Source: Bedellia somnulentella (lineage: Eukaryota > Arthropoda > Insecta > Lepidoptera > Bedelliidae). From it: a stretch of 64,000 bases of DNA. Shown here piece by piece: positions 31,381-40,966 of the stretch; the first letter of the stretch is position 1, and the number at the start of each line of letters is the position of its first letter. The position numbers and the translations under genes were made by a program. The DNA is taken from assembly GCA_963576735.1 (NCBI GenBank), contig OY755187.1:7316001-7380000 (forward strand). Reading direction: 5' to 3'. Below the pieces are notes generated by a model that searched no databases, was not told where the DNA came from, and was given only the letters and a program-made list of their open reading frames with translations.

Positions 31381-32238
31381 AATAAATAAAGGAAAGAAAA
31401 ATTTCGACACAGGCGGGATTCGAACCCGCGACCTCGGGTATACGCCCCCGTCGCTCTTGCCAATTGAGCTACCGTGTCAATGGCTGCCAGCGCGAAATTC
31501 TTCTATCCTTTATTTCTTTTACACGTTTTAGTAGTGTTTGCGTTTCCTACCTCCGAATTTTTTACTAATTCGGAAGGCCGCTTGTCTATCTTTTCAGATA
31601 TAATGCAAATGTTGAAAACGCCTAACTATCACATAATTTAAATCTTTTTGTTCATGAAGACCTCATGTGGGGATTATTACTAATAAATAAAGGAAAGAAA
31701 GATTTCGACACAGGCGGGATTCAAACCCGCGACCTCGGGTATACGCCCCCGTCGCTCTTGCCAATTGAGCTACCGTGTCAATGGCTGCCAGCGCGAAATT
31801 CTTCTATCCTTTATTTCTTTTACACGTTTTAGTAGTGTTTGCGTTTCCTACCTCCGAATTTTTTACTAATTCGGAAGGCCGCTTGTCTATCTTTTTAGAT
31901 ATAATGCAAATGTTGAAAACGTCTAACTATCACATAATTTAAATCTTTTTGTTCATGAAGACCTCATGTGGGGATTATTACTAATAAATAAAGGAAAGAA
32001 AGATCTCGACACAGGCGGGATTCAAACCCGCGACCTCGGGTATACGCCCCCTTCGCTCTTGCCAATTGAGCTACCGTGTCAATGGCTGCCAGCGCGAAAT
32101 TCTTCTATCCTTTATTTCTTTTACACGTTTTAGTAGTGTTTGCGTTTCCTACCTCCGAATTTTTTACTAATTCGGAAGGCCACTTGTCTATCTTTTCAGA
32201 TAGAATGCAAATGTTGAAAACGCCTAACTATCACATAA
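31381..32238. repeat. Tandem array, three 301-bp units each with a tRNA-like sequence
   Basis: Equivalent bases recur at exactly 301-bp spacing (tRNA-like starts 31406, 31707, 32008). Each unit has GGAAAGAAA, a minus-strand tRNA-like sequence, then GGCTGCCAGCGCGAAATTC and an AATTCGGAAGGCC stretch; units one and two also carry a CTCATGTGGGGATTATTAC joint. The units differ by only a few bases. The third breaks off at CACATAATGG and runs into a LINE ORF1. The unit is the same family as the foldback element at 35894-36182. Confidence 0.85.
31406..31478 (-). other. tRNA-like sequence, array unit 1
   Basis: Read on the minus strand: acceptor GACACGG pairing with CCTGTGTC (one G-U), D-arm TAGCTCAATTGGCAAGAGC, T-arm GCGGGTTCGAATCCCGC. 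The anticodon arm (CGGGGGCGTATACCCG) gives only a four-pair stem with an eight-base loop, so no normal anticodon can be assigned. Equivalent copies are at 31707-31779 and 32008-32080. Pol III A and B boxes are present. Best seen as a tRNA-derived repeat, not a working tRNA. Confidence 0.65.
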
Positions 32239-32239
32239 T

Positions 32240-33185
32240 GGTCAACCTAGATGTCACAACAAACACCTACAATATGTCTTGTGATGATGTTTTACCTACC
32301 TCTCCGGAACAGATTGAATCCAGCGGAATTGGGCACTCACTGTATAGCATAATTAAGGCTTTAAACATCACTATTTCAATGAAAATGGAACAAATGGAAG
32401 CAAACCTGACAAAACGTATCAAAGATAAGTTAGAAGTAGCATTAGAAAATACTCGTCTGCATATTGAACTTGAGGCCACAAAAGAAAAATGCCTCGAAAT
32501 GAAGAACGAGATACAGCTCCTAAAAACGGAGTTAGAAAATCATAAGGCTAGTTCTAAATTTTGTTGTCAATCACCACAATGTTAAGTTGCCCGTGCGCGA
32601 GTTTCAAAACATACGGCCGCCATTACCGACGGGTAGCAAGAGCAGCGACTCACTAGATGTAGATGCGCATGCGCCAACGCAGATAGTCGCTGATCAGCCG
32701 CTGAGACAGAGACAGGACGATGTCGTCGTCGCGACTGCGAGCAGCTGTGCATCCTATGCGGCTGTGGCCACGAAAAACTCTGGCGGAGCGACAAAAAAAT
32801 CTTTGAACGCGAATCAAATAAATAATGAGGGATGGACCGAAGTAACTTCGAAGAAACGGAAACCCATAAGAACAAATATAATTAAAGGGGGTGGATGTTC
32901 TATTGCTGGCATTGAAGGTGTAGAACAAAAGAAGTATATACATGTATGGGGATTAAAAAATACTACAACAGACGAGGTTATGAGACATCACATTGAAAAA
33001 ATTGTAGGAGCAGGCAAGGAAATAAAGCTGGAAAAAATTAAACATAAGAATGAGAGAGATTATGTTTCATATTTGATAGGTGTGCCGCATTCTAGTTACG
33101 AGGAAGTGTGCAATCCAGCCCAATGGCCGGTTGATGTGAAAATAGCTGATTGGATCTGGTTTCGTAAACCCCGTACGAAGGAGTA
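32240..33185 (+). pseudogene. LINE ORF1 (Jockey/CR1-type), one frameshift
   Basis: The likely native start is MSCDDVLPTSPEQ (about 32275), followed by a long coiled coil (MEQMEANLTKRIKDK, LEATKEKCLEMKNEIQLLK). A one-base shift near 32570 leads to the second frame, with a linker and the C-terminal domain (YIHVWGLKNTTTDEVMRHH, VSYLIGVPHSSYEEV, WIWFRKP). The open frame extends upstream into the tandem array to 32076, where repeat-derived codons add a hydrophobic pseudo-signal peptide. ORF2 begins directly downstream. Confidence 0.65.
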
Positions 33186-33189
33186 AAAC

Positions 33190-33288
33190 AACGAAAAATA
33201 TACAACTATTTTACCAGAACGTTAGAGGCCTAAGGACTAAGCTGAAGGATTTTTACAGTAATTTGCTGCACCACAAACTAAACAACGA
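33190..33288 (+). pseudogene. LINE ORF2 endonuclease N-terminus, truncated
   Basis: The frame reads QLFYQNVRGLRTKLKDFYSN, the start of the AP endonuclease of Jockey-type ORF2, then a stop. The remainder of ORF2 is missing. LINEs are usually truncated at the 5' end, so loss of the 3' part points to a later deletion or rearrangement. Confidence 0.65.
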
Positions 33289-33610
33289 TTGTTAGGTAAA
33301 AGCTTTCCATGTCGAAACTCTTTCTTGAAATGCTCAATACAAATTTTATCAAGCTGTAAAGATGTTGGTTGTTTTATAAACTTCATGATTGGGTGCCTAT
33401 ACTTGGTAAAGTTGCTTATTTCATACTGACCGTTAAAGTGATATGACAGTCGCTTTTATCTCTTTCTAAAATCAGTAAGTAAGGCATAAAAAATGCTTCC
33501 AAATCCAGCTTTCGACCGTGCATCGTTCCAATGAACGTTGTATAATTGAGGCGTTTTAACTCACTCTCGATCGATCGCGGAGCAGAGCGGCAGCACAGCG
33601 AACTATACAC
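33283..33610 (-). other. Unassigned coding-like segment
   Basis: The minus strand reads LNYTTFIGTMHGRKLDLEAF and ILERDKSDCHITLTVSMK, a stop, then KYRHPIMKFIKQ and ICIEHFKKEFRHGKLLPNN. The composition looks like protein rather than chance, but I do not recognise the family. It lies just 3' of the odorant-binding-protein gene on the same strand. A TE fragment or a neighbouring exon are both possible. Confidence 0.25.
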
Positions 33611-33655
33611 TACTTATCTTATATGTATATAATATACAATTAAAGACATGCTAAG

Positions 33656-36380
33656 TTAGTAATTTACTTTTATTTTGTGCTTATTATTTGACATTAAATC
33701 ATTAGTGCAATCATTAAGTCTCGCGGCAATTGTGCATTCGTTGCGCATTTGCATCCCAATGTTTGTAGCGATTTCGATACAACGATCTATGGTTTTTTCT
33801 AATTTCTTCATTACTTTGGTTTCTTTTGCATAAAACTTGGATAGCAAATTCAGCAAATTTTCTAGAAATAATAAATAATAGTTATTAGTGCATTATCACA
33901 CACATAACTCGACAGGTTCAATAACCTATATTTCATCAATCCGGCCTATTGCGGGTTGATTATATTAACAAATAATTAAAAATATTATTTCGTTTAGCAC
34001 AAGTATAACTTTCAGTTTACCCAAAAAATACAGGCAATCATATGGGGGCTTTAAGGTCCACAAAAGGCTCATGTAGTACATTTCCCTAGGATAAAACAAT
34101 TGTGAATGAAATACACACTAATAAAATCTTTATTTTTTTCCAACAGTTATAATGTGAAATTAAATTACAAAGAATGATCCAGATATGATATCTATCTACC
34201 CTACCCTAACTAACGAGAACTACGAAGGTGTTTGTCGAATGTATATTATTTTTTGAAAATGACAAAGCAGTATGAGTAATGTGCGAGACAGAAGAAATGT
34301 TAATAGAGGTAGAAGACATAGGTTTGCTATAAATCGTACTTGATGTTAAGAGTAGACCTCCTGAAAATTTAATATTTAATATTTGTGCTACGGCTCCTCT
34401 TAAAATCATACTACTAAACTATTCCCTTTGTCTGCATGCGGAGGCTTTTAGCATGGGCTTTTGAGTCCTACCTTGGGAATTTAAAATATTGAGGATTAAG
34501 TGGTACCTTTTTTAATTTTTCCATTTTCTATTACATTGTTTCTCTTCAAAACACAAGCTATTAAACATTCTCCGTGTATAGGTGACTCCCTGTTTGGTGA
34601 CAACCTTTGCACCGGTCTTTTGTCAGAGCTTTGAACTTCTTTGAGACATTCTGTCATATTTCTTTTAAACTGTTCTACATGAGGGGCCACTTCATCCGGT
34701 ATACGACTGTAAAGCCAGTCAGGGTCATTATTGATCTCGTCTTTGGTATGTGGAGCACCTGTAATATCACTTAATAATTATTTATATTATCTCTTAACTG
34801 GTTTTAAGTTAAAATGAAGACCAGTAAACAAAGCAGATAGTTGTCCAAAAAACATATATGTGTTGTGTATTACACTAATGAGCAACGCGTTAATAAGAGC
34901 ACAGCTGAAGACTGGAACTATGAACCAGAGCCCTTTACACCCACGGCCTTCTAGGCTTAGTACCGCCTTTAGAAGAGAAGTAAAAAAGGAAAGGAAAGAA
35001 GCGGGAGGACAAGAAGTTTTCTTATAGAGCTTGGGAAGAGACTCCCAGAGACGAGACAGTATGGATGAACTGCTCTTCGATTTAGGTCTGCATACTGTCG
35101 GAATTCCGACTAACGAAATTTACGCCGAGAACTTCGAGTACTCGGGTTTTTTTCGACGTGACCGAATGGACCTACAATCATTTGAAAGGAATAGACCCTC
35201 GACAAGATAGACGACTGTCATAAAGCATGTTTTAACATGCTAATATTACAGTCTTAATCGCTGTAGTTCTGGATATGGCAAAACACAATGCGAGAATAAA
35301 GTCTCGGAGGATGGCATCACAAAAGACTTCCCCCCTGAGGATATGTTTATTCCAGGGCCCGTTGACGAAGAAATAGATATCATTACTACCAGTGATGGTG
35401 ATGAAGTTAGATTTAGTTTTAAGGCGCGATTTGTGGCAGAAAATGCATTGTCATTAATTGAATTTACAAAAATAAAAATTTTGCTAGTGCCCTTTTTTAT
35501 TTTGTAAAGTTCACCACCACACTTTTTGGGACCCCAACAGTAGTTTAATAATAACACTGAAACTCATAGAATAAGATAGAAAACTCTGATAAAACATTTA
35601 ACACACATTATGATCTTGAATAGAAGCATAACCACTACCAGACAACTTGTTATTCTTTAGACAATTATTCTTCAGATTAAAAAAGAAGCAGTGTATTTGT
35701 ATATAATAATCGGGATAAACCAAAAAGTATTTTTAAATTTGTTGAATATTTAAATTGAACATCTCATCCGTTTGGAAGTATTCACTTTTATTTTTATTTC
35801 TGGTAGTAATATACGAAAAGTGATTGAACTTCTTTAACAACAATAAATACATATAATTTAATGTTTTTTTGACATGAATTCCTCATGTGGGGATTATTAC
35901 TCATAAATAAAAGATGTTATTAAAGGAAAGAAAAATTTCGACACTGGCGGGGTTTGAACCCGCGACCTTCGGGTATACGCCCCCGTCACTACACTACAAA
36001 AACACTACTTGAACGTGTAAAAAAGAAACAAAGGATAGAGAAATTTCGCGCTGGATGCCAACTGACACTGTAGCTCAGTTGGCAGAGCGACGGGGGCGTA
36101 TACCCGAAGGTCGCGGGTTCAAACCCCGCCAGTGTCGAAATTTTTCTTTCCTTTAATAACATCTTTTATTTATGAGTAATAAATACATACCCGTTCTAAC
36201 ACTGCTTTTATCAGGGTAGATTGCATTGCTTGTAATAACAGTATCCTTATCAAGTCTTATATCGCGTATAGTATCAACTCCCATTAATTTGCTCTTCGCC
36301 ACATCTACAATATTTTTCTTACGTTTTTCACAATTTCCTGTAGTGAACATTAAAACAAATACAAGACAAAGCAAATTCAT
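33656..36380 (-). CDS. Odorant-binding protein (PBP/GOBP family), three exons
   Basis: Exons on the minus strand: 36380-36191, 34758-34507, 33861-33656. Both introns are GT..AG and phase 1, and the spliced ORF is 648 nt (215 residues plus stop). Residues 1-17 (MNLLCLVFVLMFTTGNC) are a signal peptide. Cysteines at 101, 128, 132, 175, 190 and 199 give C-X26-C-X3-C-X42-C-X14-C-X8-C, the classical six-cysteine pattern, with ECLIACVLKRNNVI around C2-C3. Such secreted helical proteins carry odorants, pheromones or other hydrophobic ligands in sensillar lymph or other fluids. The ~83 residues between signal peptide and first cysteine are long for the family. Intron 1 (1432 bp) is filled with repeats. 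I infer an expressed host gene; there is no stop or frame break. Confidence 0.9.
34880..35470 (+). other. Orphan coding-like fragments in intron 1 of the OBP gene
   Basis: Antisense to the OBP gene, one frame from 35063 reads MDELLFDLGLHTVGIPTNEI and EYSGFFRRDRMDLQSF to a stop at 35209. After an acceptor-like ATATTACAG, a second frame (about 35251-35460) reads CSSGYGKTQCENK, PEDMFIPGPVDEEIDIITTS and VRFSFKARFVAENALSLIEF. I do not recognise either. They are probably TE-derived, as this intron is otherwise repeats. Confidence 0.3.
35894..36182. mobile_element. tRNA-carrying foldback element (MITE-like) in OBP intron 1
   Basis: Near-perfect inverted repeats of about 95 bp run from TTATTACTCATAAATAAAAG inward on both sides and include the 3' half of a tRNA-like sequence. 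A ~95-bp centre holds the D-arm half of one copy. The right arm and centre together make a full 73-nt tRNA-like unit (36064-36136, plus strand). The right end is about ten bases from the splice donor of OBP exon 1. Transcripts of this intron would fold into a hairpin of about 95 bp. Confidence 0.75.
36064..36136 (+). other. Full-length tRNA-like sequence with pol III boxes
   Basis: The acceptor arms GACACTG and CAGTGTC pair perfectly; the D-arm is TAGCTCAGTTGGCAGAGC and the T-arm GCGGGTTCAAACCCCGC. The anticodon arm has a four-pair CGGG/CCCG stem and an over-long loop GGCGTATA, so I do not call it a functional tRNA. Confidence 0.6.
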
Positions 36381-36460
36381 TTTTGTGACTGAGATCTATG
36401 AATATTCGTTGCGCTATGTTAATAATTTTACTGTTATCGAAATAAACCATTTCCCAATAA

Positions 36461-36468
36461 ATTTTATA
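36461..36468 (-). promoter_or_regulatory. Candidate TATA box of the OBP gene
   Basis: On the minus strand GGCTATAAAATTTATTGG lies about 80 bases upstream of the OBP ATG. An ACAGT initiator-like site is about 30 bases further down (about 36435). Distance and sequence fit an insect core promoter, but it is a short motif in AT-rich DNA. Confidence 0.4.
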
Positions 36469-36519
36469 GCCAATTAAATGTAATTGACTTTTATCAAACA
36501 TAAACTGCATCAAGTTAGT

Positions 36520-37195
36520 TCAAAATAAAAGGTATTTATTTCGACCCATTCGGCGATTATCACAGCTCATATAGTCCCAATTAAAGACATGATTGACAAG
36601 CTATTTACTAGATATCTGAATTGGCAAGACTAAATTTACTTATTTTTATAATTTATAGGTTTAAAAATAATTATTAAATCTAATTAAATCTGTATAGATC
36701 TTGCAATGTACGAGCGCACGACACCTTTATTTGTACTTGTATATACACATGGCCACCCGAATCGAACACATAATCACAAATGGGCTGGAAAATGAAACCA
36801 GAAAGAATAGTCAAAAAGAATTTAATACCATGCTCTTTACGAAGTACGAAGAATAAAAGAGCATGTATGAAAAGATTGATGGATGTGAATGAAGCTAGAG
36901 AGGTTTGTCAGGATCGTACAAAGTGGCGATCGATAGTCTCTGCCTACCCCAATGGGAACTAACGGCGTGAGAATATGTATGTATGTATGTAATTTAATAC
37001 CAGAAAATTCCCAGCACTAAAGCCCGCCCATTTTAAATCCTGAAATCAGGGCCGCTTTAACCGAGACCAACTTGAAAAGGGATAAAGGACTTGAAAACAG
37101 ACAGAAACAAATATCGTCATGCATATTCTGCCTAAGTCATATAATTACAGACCAAATTAAGGAAAACAAGATAAACTCTGATCTTATTAAAGATT
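36520..37195. other. Intergenic interval with a LINE tail
   Basis: The only recognisable part is an RTE-like ORF2 tail at 36845-36995: KRLMDVNEAREVCQDRTKWR in the open frame, then YPNGN, a stop and TATG units. The rest shows no coding sequence. Confidence 0.5.
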
Positions 37196-37345
37196 TAATG
37201 TGTGCCATCCGATTATTAAAACTAAACACTATTGTTTAAAATATAGCAAAGATAGTAATATGGAATTAGAAGGATTTGTAGATGCCGATTGGGCAAGTGA
37301 TGTTTTAGACAGGAAATCTTACACTACAGATCCACAAATTTTTCT
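37196..37345 (+). pseudogene. Ty1/copia RNase H fragment
   Basis: The frame reads LKYSKDSNMELEGFVDADWA and SDVLDRKSYT, the copia RNase H signature with its DADWA catalytic aspartate. It is a short fragment without LTRs or neighbouring domains. Confidence 0.7.
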
Positions 37346-37533
37346 TGGCCGACGGCCACTACTGTTACTACTGTCACCATTTTGAAATTTTAGCCTGCCA
37401 TTGCCAGTTAGCTCTCAACTAAATAAAACTTATAGGGTGACCTACGTATATAGTAAATTATCGTTTTCATTAATATTTATTGTAGTTGAAACTTTTCTTT
37501 AAAGACAATCTATATTAATAATTTCGTCACGGG

Positions 37534-37788
37534 GTACGGTAGACTCGATCGAAACCTTACCTGAATAATAAAACATAAAAAAATAATGAGTTTGAGTCGA
37601 CAACATCTATCCGTAAAATTCGGATTGTATAGGTATTTTGCTAAATTCTAATGGTGTTGACAGACAAATTTCAGCCGCCATATTGACTGACACCCGATGA
37701 CATTTATGTTCCGTTTCATAATGTTTTTCAATCGATCGTTTCGCAAAGGACACTTTATTAAAGGAGGTTTCAATCGAGTCTACCGTAC
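37534..37788. mobile_element. MITE with 24-bp inverted termini
   Basis: GTACGGTAGACTCGATCGAA at 37534 and its complement ending at 37788 form terminal inverted repeats of about 24 bp with one mismatch, bounding 255 bp of non-coding DNA. I could not see a convincing target duplication, so the superfamily is open. 37789-38310 beyond it has no recognised content. Confidence 0.55.
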
Positions 37789-38325
37789 TCCTTGATAAAA
37801 TTATTATTATAGATACTATTTTTTCGATGAGTTCCAAATTGCAATACTGGGTAATCAGTAGGGTGGAGCGTTTTTTTTTTTTTAATTTTTTTTCGGCATA
37901 CCTGTATAAAGTTGCTATTTTAGGTCATTACTAAATAAGAGAAAGCTCAGTTTGTTTACATTAAGTTTAGAGGTGCCCCCATCATCGTAAAGTTTTGAAA
38001 ATTTGCGCAAATTCCATAAAATCGCAAACGTTGTATAAACCCGGAATTATATTCTTAGCGATGCTTTATTAGTGAAAACTAAACAAGATTGAACTTGAAA
38101 CGTGTTTGTTCTGTTGGGTAGGTAACGGGGTGCGGGGAAGGGGTATTTTTTATTTCACTCCCTCACATCAAAGAAATGGCATTAGTCAACCAACTCGCGC
38201 GCGTACACGAGTTCACTTGTTTGTCGTGCACTTAATTACTTGACAGTGACTTGACACGTCGAATCTGACGGCTGGGAACAAATACATATATTGTAAGTAA
38301 TATTTCTCACATTCAAAACTTGCAG

Positions 38326-38526
38326 TTTCAAACCTACAATTCTAGCAAAAGAGAATCGATTGATACCTAGAATGATACGCGAATCTATTGAAATAAAGAA
38401 ACATCCAAACTTCAATAGAGATGATGGTTGGCAATTACCACCTGCTTGGAACCCGATCATTAGCACAACTAAGCGAGGGAAGAACACTAGCAAGACTCCA
38501 GATAACATTACCTCTTTTTGTACATA
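38326..38526 (+). pseudogene. Penelope-like element, ORF C-terminus
   Basis: The frame reads LAKENRLIPRMIRESIEIKK then HPNFNRDDGWQLPPAWNPII and stops at 38526. This is the conserved end of the GIY-YIG endonuclease region in Penelope-like retroelements. The reverse transcriptase is absent. The characteristic 3' region follows at 38565-38760. Confidence 0.7.
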
Positions 38527-38564
38527 GCAAATATTAAACGCAAATGTAACTTAAAATTTTGTGA

Positions 38565-38765
38565 AGGTAGTTAGTATTAATAATTTTATAGTACTGTATA
38601 ATGACAAATAACACCTCAGTCTTCCCGTGACCATGATAACTGAAAAGTTTTCGAAACGTCGGGCTTTAAAAATAATGTAATAACACGCGATTAAAATATC
38701 CGAAAATCAAAAAGTTGTTTCAATTATAATGTGCAATCGTGAAAATCTTAGAAAATACTATATAA
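38565..38765 (+). repeat. Penelope-like element 3' region (pLTR-like)
   Basis: About 200 bp including CTTCCCGTGACCATGATAAC and TTTTCGAAACGTCGGGC is repeated almost base for base at 42672-42876. The ACGAAACGTCGGG type of motif sits next to hammerhead ribozymes in Penelope-like elements; here the CTGATGA core is degenerate (CTGAAAA). Confidence 0.6.
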
Positions 38766-38811
38766 CCGTAGTACTATTAAAAGTATTCTTTGTCTTAATT
38801 ACAGAAATATG

Positions 38812-38984
38812 TCGCAAGTTAAAAAACGACAAATGTCAAGCTGTCCTGTCTTTGGTTTGCCAAAAAAGTTACCTGTTTCTCAGTTACCAACTTACAACGA
38901 CATTATGAAATATTATTTATTTATCAAACATGAATTGAAGCCTGATATAACAACAAAAGAGCCAACAGTTCATGAAATATTGTA
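38812..38984 (+). other. Exon-like N-terminal domain of a transposase-like gene
   Basis: An acceptor-like TCTTAATTACAG is followed by MSQVKKRQMSSCPVFGLPKK and LPTYNDIMKYYLFIKHELK. The layout resembles the N-terminal part of the element at 53335. The frame runs into an (ATA)n stretch and ends at 38991. Confidence 0.35.
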
Positions 38985-39077
38985 TATATAATAATAATAT
39001 AAATATAATAATGTCGATGTGGCTACAACGGCAAAAAATAAGAAAAAACAAGAAAGAAAAGAAAAAGCTTTGGGTCT

Positions 39078-39336
39078 TGTGTTGCTCTAGCTGTGGTGTT
39101 ATTGGTGATCTTATATTTTGGGTATCAAAGGTGTAATGCGAGAACCAAGAATTGGATTGGAAAAAAGATGCAAGCATACGCGGGTCAAGCTCAACCCGTG
39201 GGTGCCGCTCAGGCAACAACGAAGTTGTATTCACGGCGTAGAGAGTTGCTACTTAATTTAAACCTATGCGTCATTATTTCTCAAATATATATGTGTAATT
39301 TTTGTTTTGTTCCTATACCGAAGGTCTATACCGAAT
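39078..39336 (+). pseudogene. Env-like transmembrane tail upstream of an LTR
   Basis: The frame has a hydrophobic stretch of about 20 residues (ALAVVLLVILYFGY) followed by a basic cytoplasmic-type tail (CNARTKNWIGKK, YSRRREL). A purine tract (AAGGAGGGG) and an LTR follow. The arrangement is that of the 3' end of an env-carrying LTR element (errantivirus-like). Only the tail is left. Identification is by architecture, not by a diagnostic env motif. Confidence 0.3.
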
Positions 39337-39454
39337 AAAGTAAATGAGGTACTCTAACCAGTTGATCGTGTTAAATAAATGCATATTGTCATTTATTATT
39401 TTTGTTATATTTTTTTAGAGTGTAAATTTTTAAAAAATTTAAGGAGGGGCCTAG

Positions 39455-39632
39455 TGTAGCGCCAGCGTTTGTGTCGAACACGCAGCGACGTTTCATTTGG
39501 TTAGTCAGTCGTTTACCGTTTGCGTCCCGGGTGCCCGCCGAATTTAAATAGGTTTAATTGACAATATACAGTGACTTAACTTTATCCTGTGTTATTATTT
39601 ATCGAACAATAATATTCCCTAAAACCTCAACA
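39455..39632 (+). repeat. LTR candidate (178 bp)
   Basis: It starts TGTAGCGCCAGCG after AAGGAGGGGCCTAG (polypurine-like) and ends CCTCAACA. A primer-site-like GGTGGCGCGACAA follows. Having both a 3'-type purine tract before it and a 5'-type site after it is consistent with a 3' LTR or a tandem arrangement. There is no second copy in the window. Confidence 0.45.
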
Positions 39633-39689
39633 GGTGGCGCGACAATATTTTCACAACATATTGTCCAATGCGAATACTAAATTACAAAA

Positions 39690-40200
39690 AAGAAATATTA
39701 ACGATGCATCTAGAACTGGTTGGGGAGCCGTTTGTGGCAATAGCAAAGCCAATAGGAAATGAAAGACTACCGAATTTAAACACCATATTAATAACTTGGA
39801 ATTTTTCGCTGCCTTTCTCGGTCTGAAGAGTTTTGTACATGAGAACAATCACTGTGCAATATTGCTACGTATTAATAACCCTACAGCAATAAGTTATATT
39901 AACCGCCTCGGCGGTATTAATAACTGTTACACAAAGCGGCGTTAAGATAGCAATCATGGATATTATTAAAACCACGGCCCCTGGGCGGGATCAACATGTT
40001 TTGTTTCTTCCTTTCAAGCAAAAATATATGTCCCGCTTCAGCCCTCATTGATTACACATTTGTAACAAAAGGTATGAGAACCACAAAAGACGGAAACCTT
40101 ATGTAAACCTATTGAAAGTCACAGAGCCGCCATTACCCAATCCTTTACTCGATAGATTAATAAGTGCTGCGGGAGAGCGGCGTGGACGTGACCCCGTTGA
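39690..40200 (+). pseudogene. DIRS-like RNase H and tyrosine recombinase remnant
   Basis: In one frame: INDASRTGWGAVCGNS, HHINNLEFFAAFLGLKSF and NPTAISYINRLGGI, the RNase H region of DIRS-like retroelements. At about 40168, VLRESGVDV resembles the recombinase part. Stops and frameshifts are frequent. 40205-40346 has no clear assignment. Confidence 0.6.
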
Positions 40201-40966
40201 GGGGATCAACTCTGCACAACGATAATCGAAGCTTCGGCCGAATGTTCGTGTCGTTTCTTGCCATCTTCTCGAAGTATCGGACCGCCGATCGATCGATCAA
40301 AGTTTGTGTAAACATGCCATACAAATAATGTATTGTCATTTTATTATTACGAGGGGTATGCCAAAAGAAACTACATACTCAAAAATTATAAAATTTACTC
40401 TTTATTAAAAGTAATGATCTTTTCAAAGTATTGACCCTGAGCACGTATACACTTTTCCATACGTCTGAACCAATTGGAAAATACCTGTGACCTAGGGAAT
40501 GCAATCCCGGACCCGCGGGATCCCGATCTCGCGAGATCTCGGGTAATTTTTCGGGATCAATCCCGACGCATCATATGACGAGATCCCGTTCGAGATTGAC
40601 GGGATTGGGCAGCAGTAGTCAGCGACGCTACACACGTCCACTCGGGGCGCAAACGGCGCGCTGACTGCGGCCGCGAGCGACAGGAACGCCAAACATTGTT
40701 AGATGAATATTTCGACTATTTCCGAATATTAGCGACAGGTGACGAGTGGGAGTAGTGGGACAGATAATATAGAAATGTGTCGAGTAAGCGAGAAAGAAGT
40801 ATATGCGCGCGGAGAGACAATCATTTGTTTGTTTATGTTGGCCATTGTTTTAGTTGTGCAGTTGTTGTGCTTATTTTTTCGTAAATTGCGCTTTTTTTAT
40901 TGTTTATGTCAGTTAAATAAACAAAACTATTGGACTCATACATGTGTTACTTTGTTAATACATAAA

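Noticed and set aside
31381..32238. CRISPR-like or satellite array
   Set aside because: Units are 301 bp with no spacers and each holds a tRNA-like sequence. They belong to the dispersed tRNA-like family.
32076..32240. Secreted protein with N-terminal signal peptide
   Set aside because: The hydrophobic start is encoded by the third unit of a tandem repeat and is joined to LINE ORF1. The first two units carry stops at the same place, so it is not a real secretory gene.
34206..34409. Minus-strand ORF in OBP intron 2
   Set aside because: No splice signals in phase with the OBP frame and low-complexity Ser/Thr composition.
36064..36136. Functional tRNA gene
   Set aside because: Acceptor, D and T arms are good, but the anticodon arm has only four pairs and an eight-base loop, and all copies are embedded in repeats.
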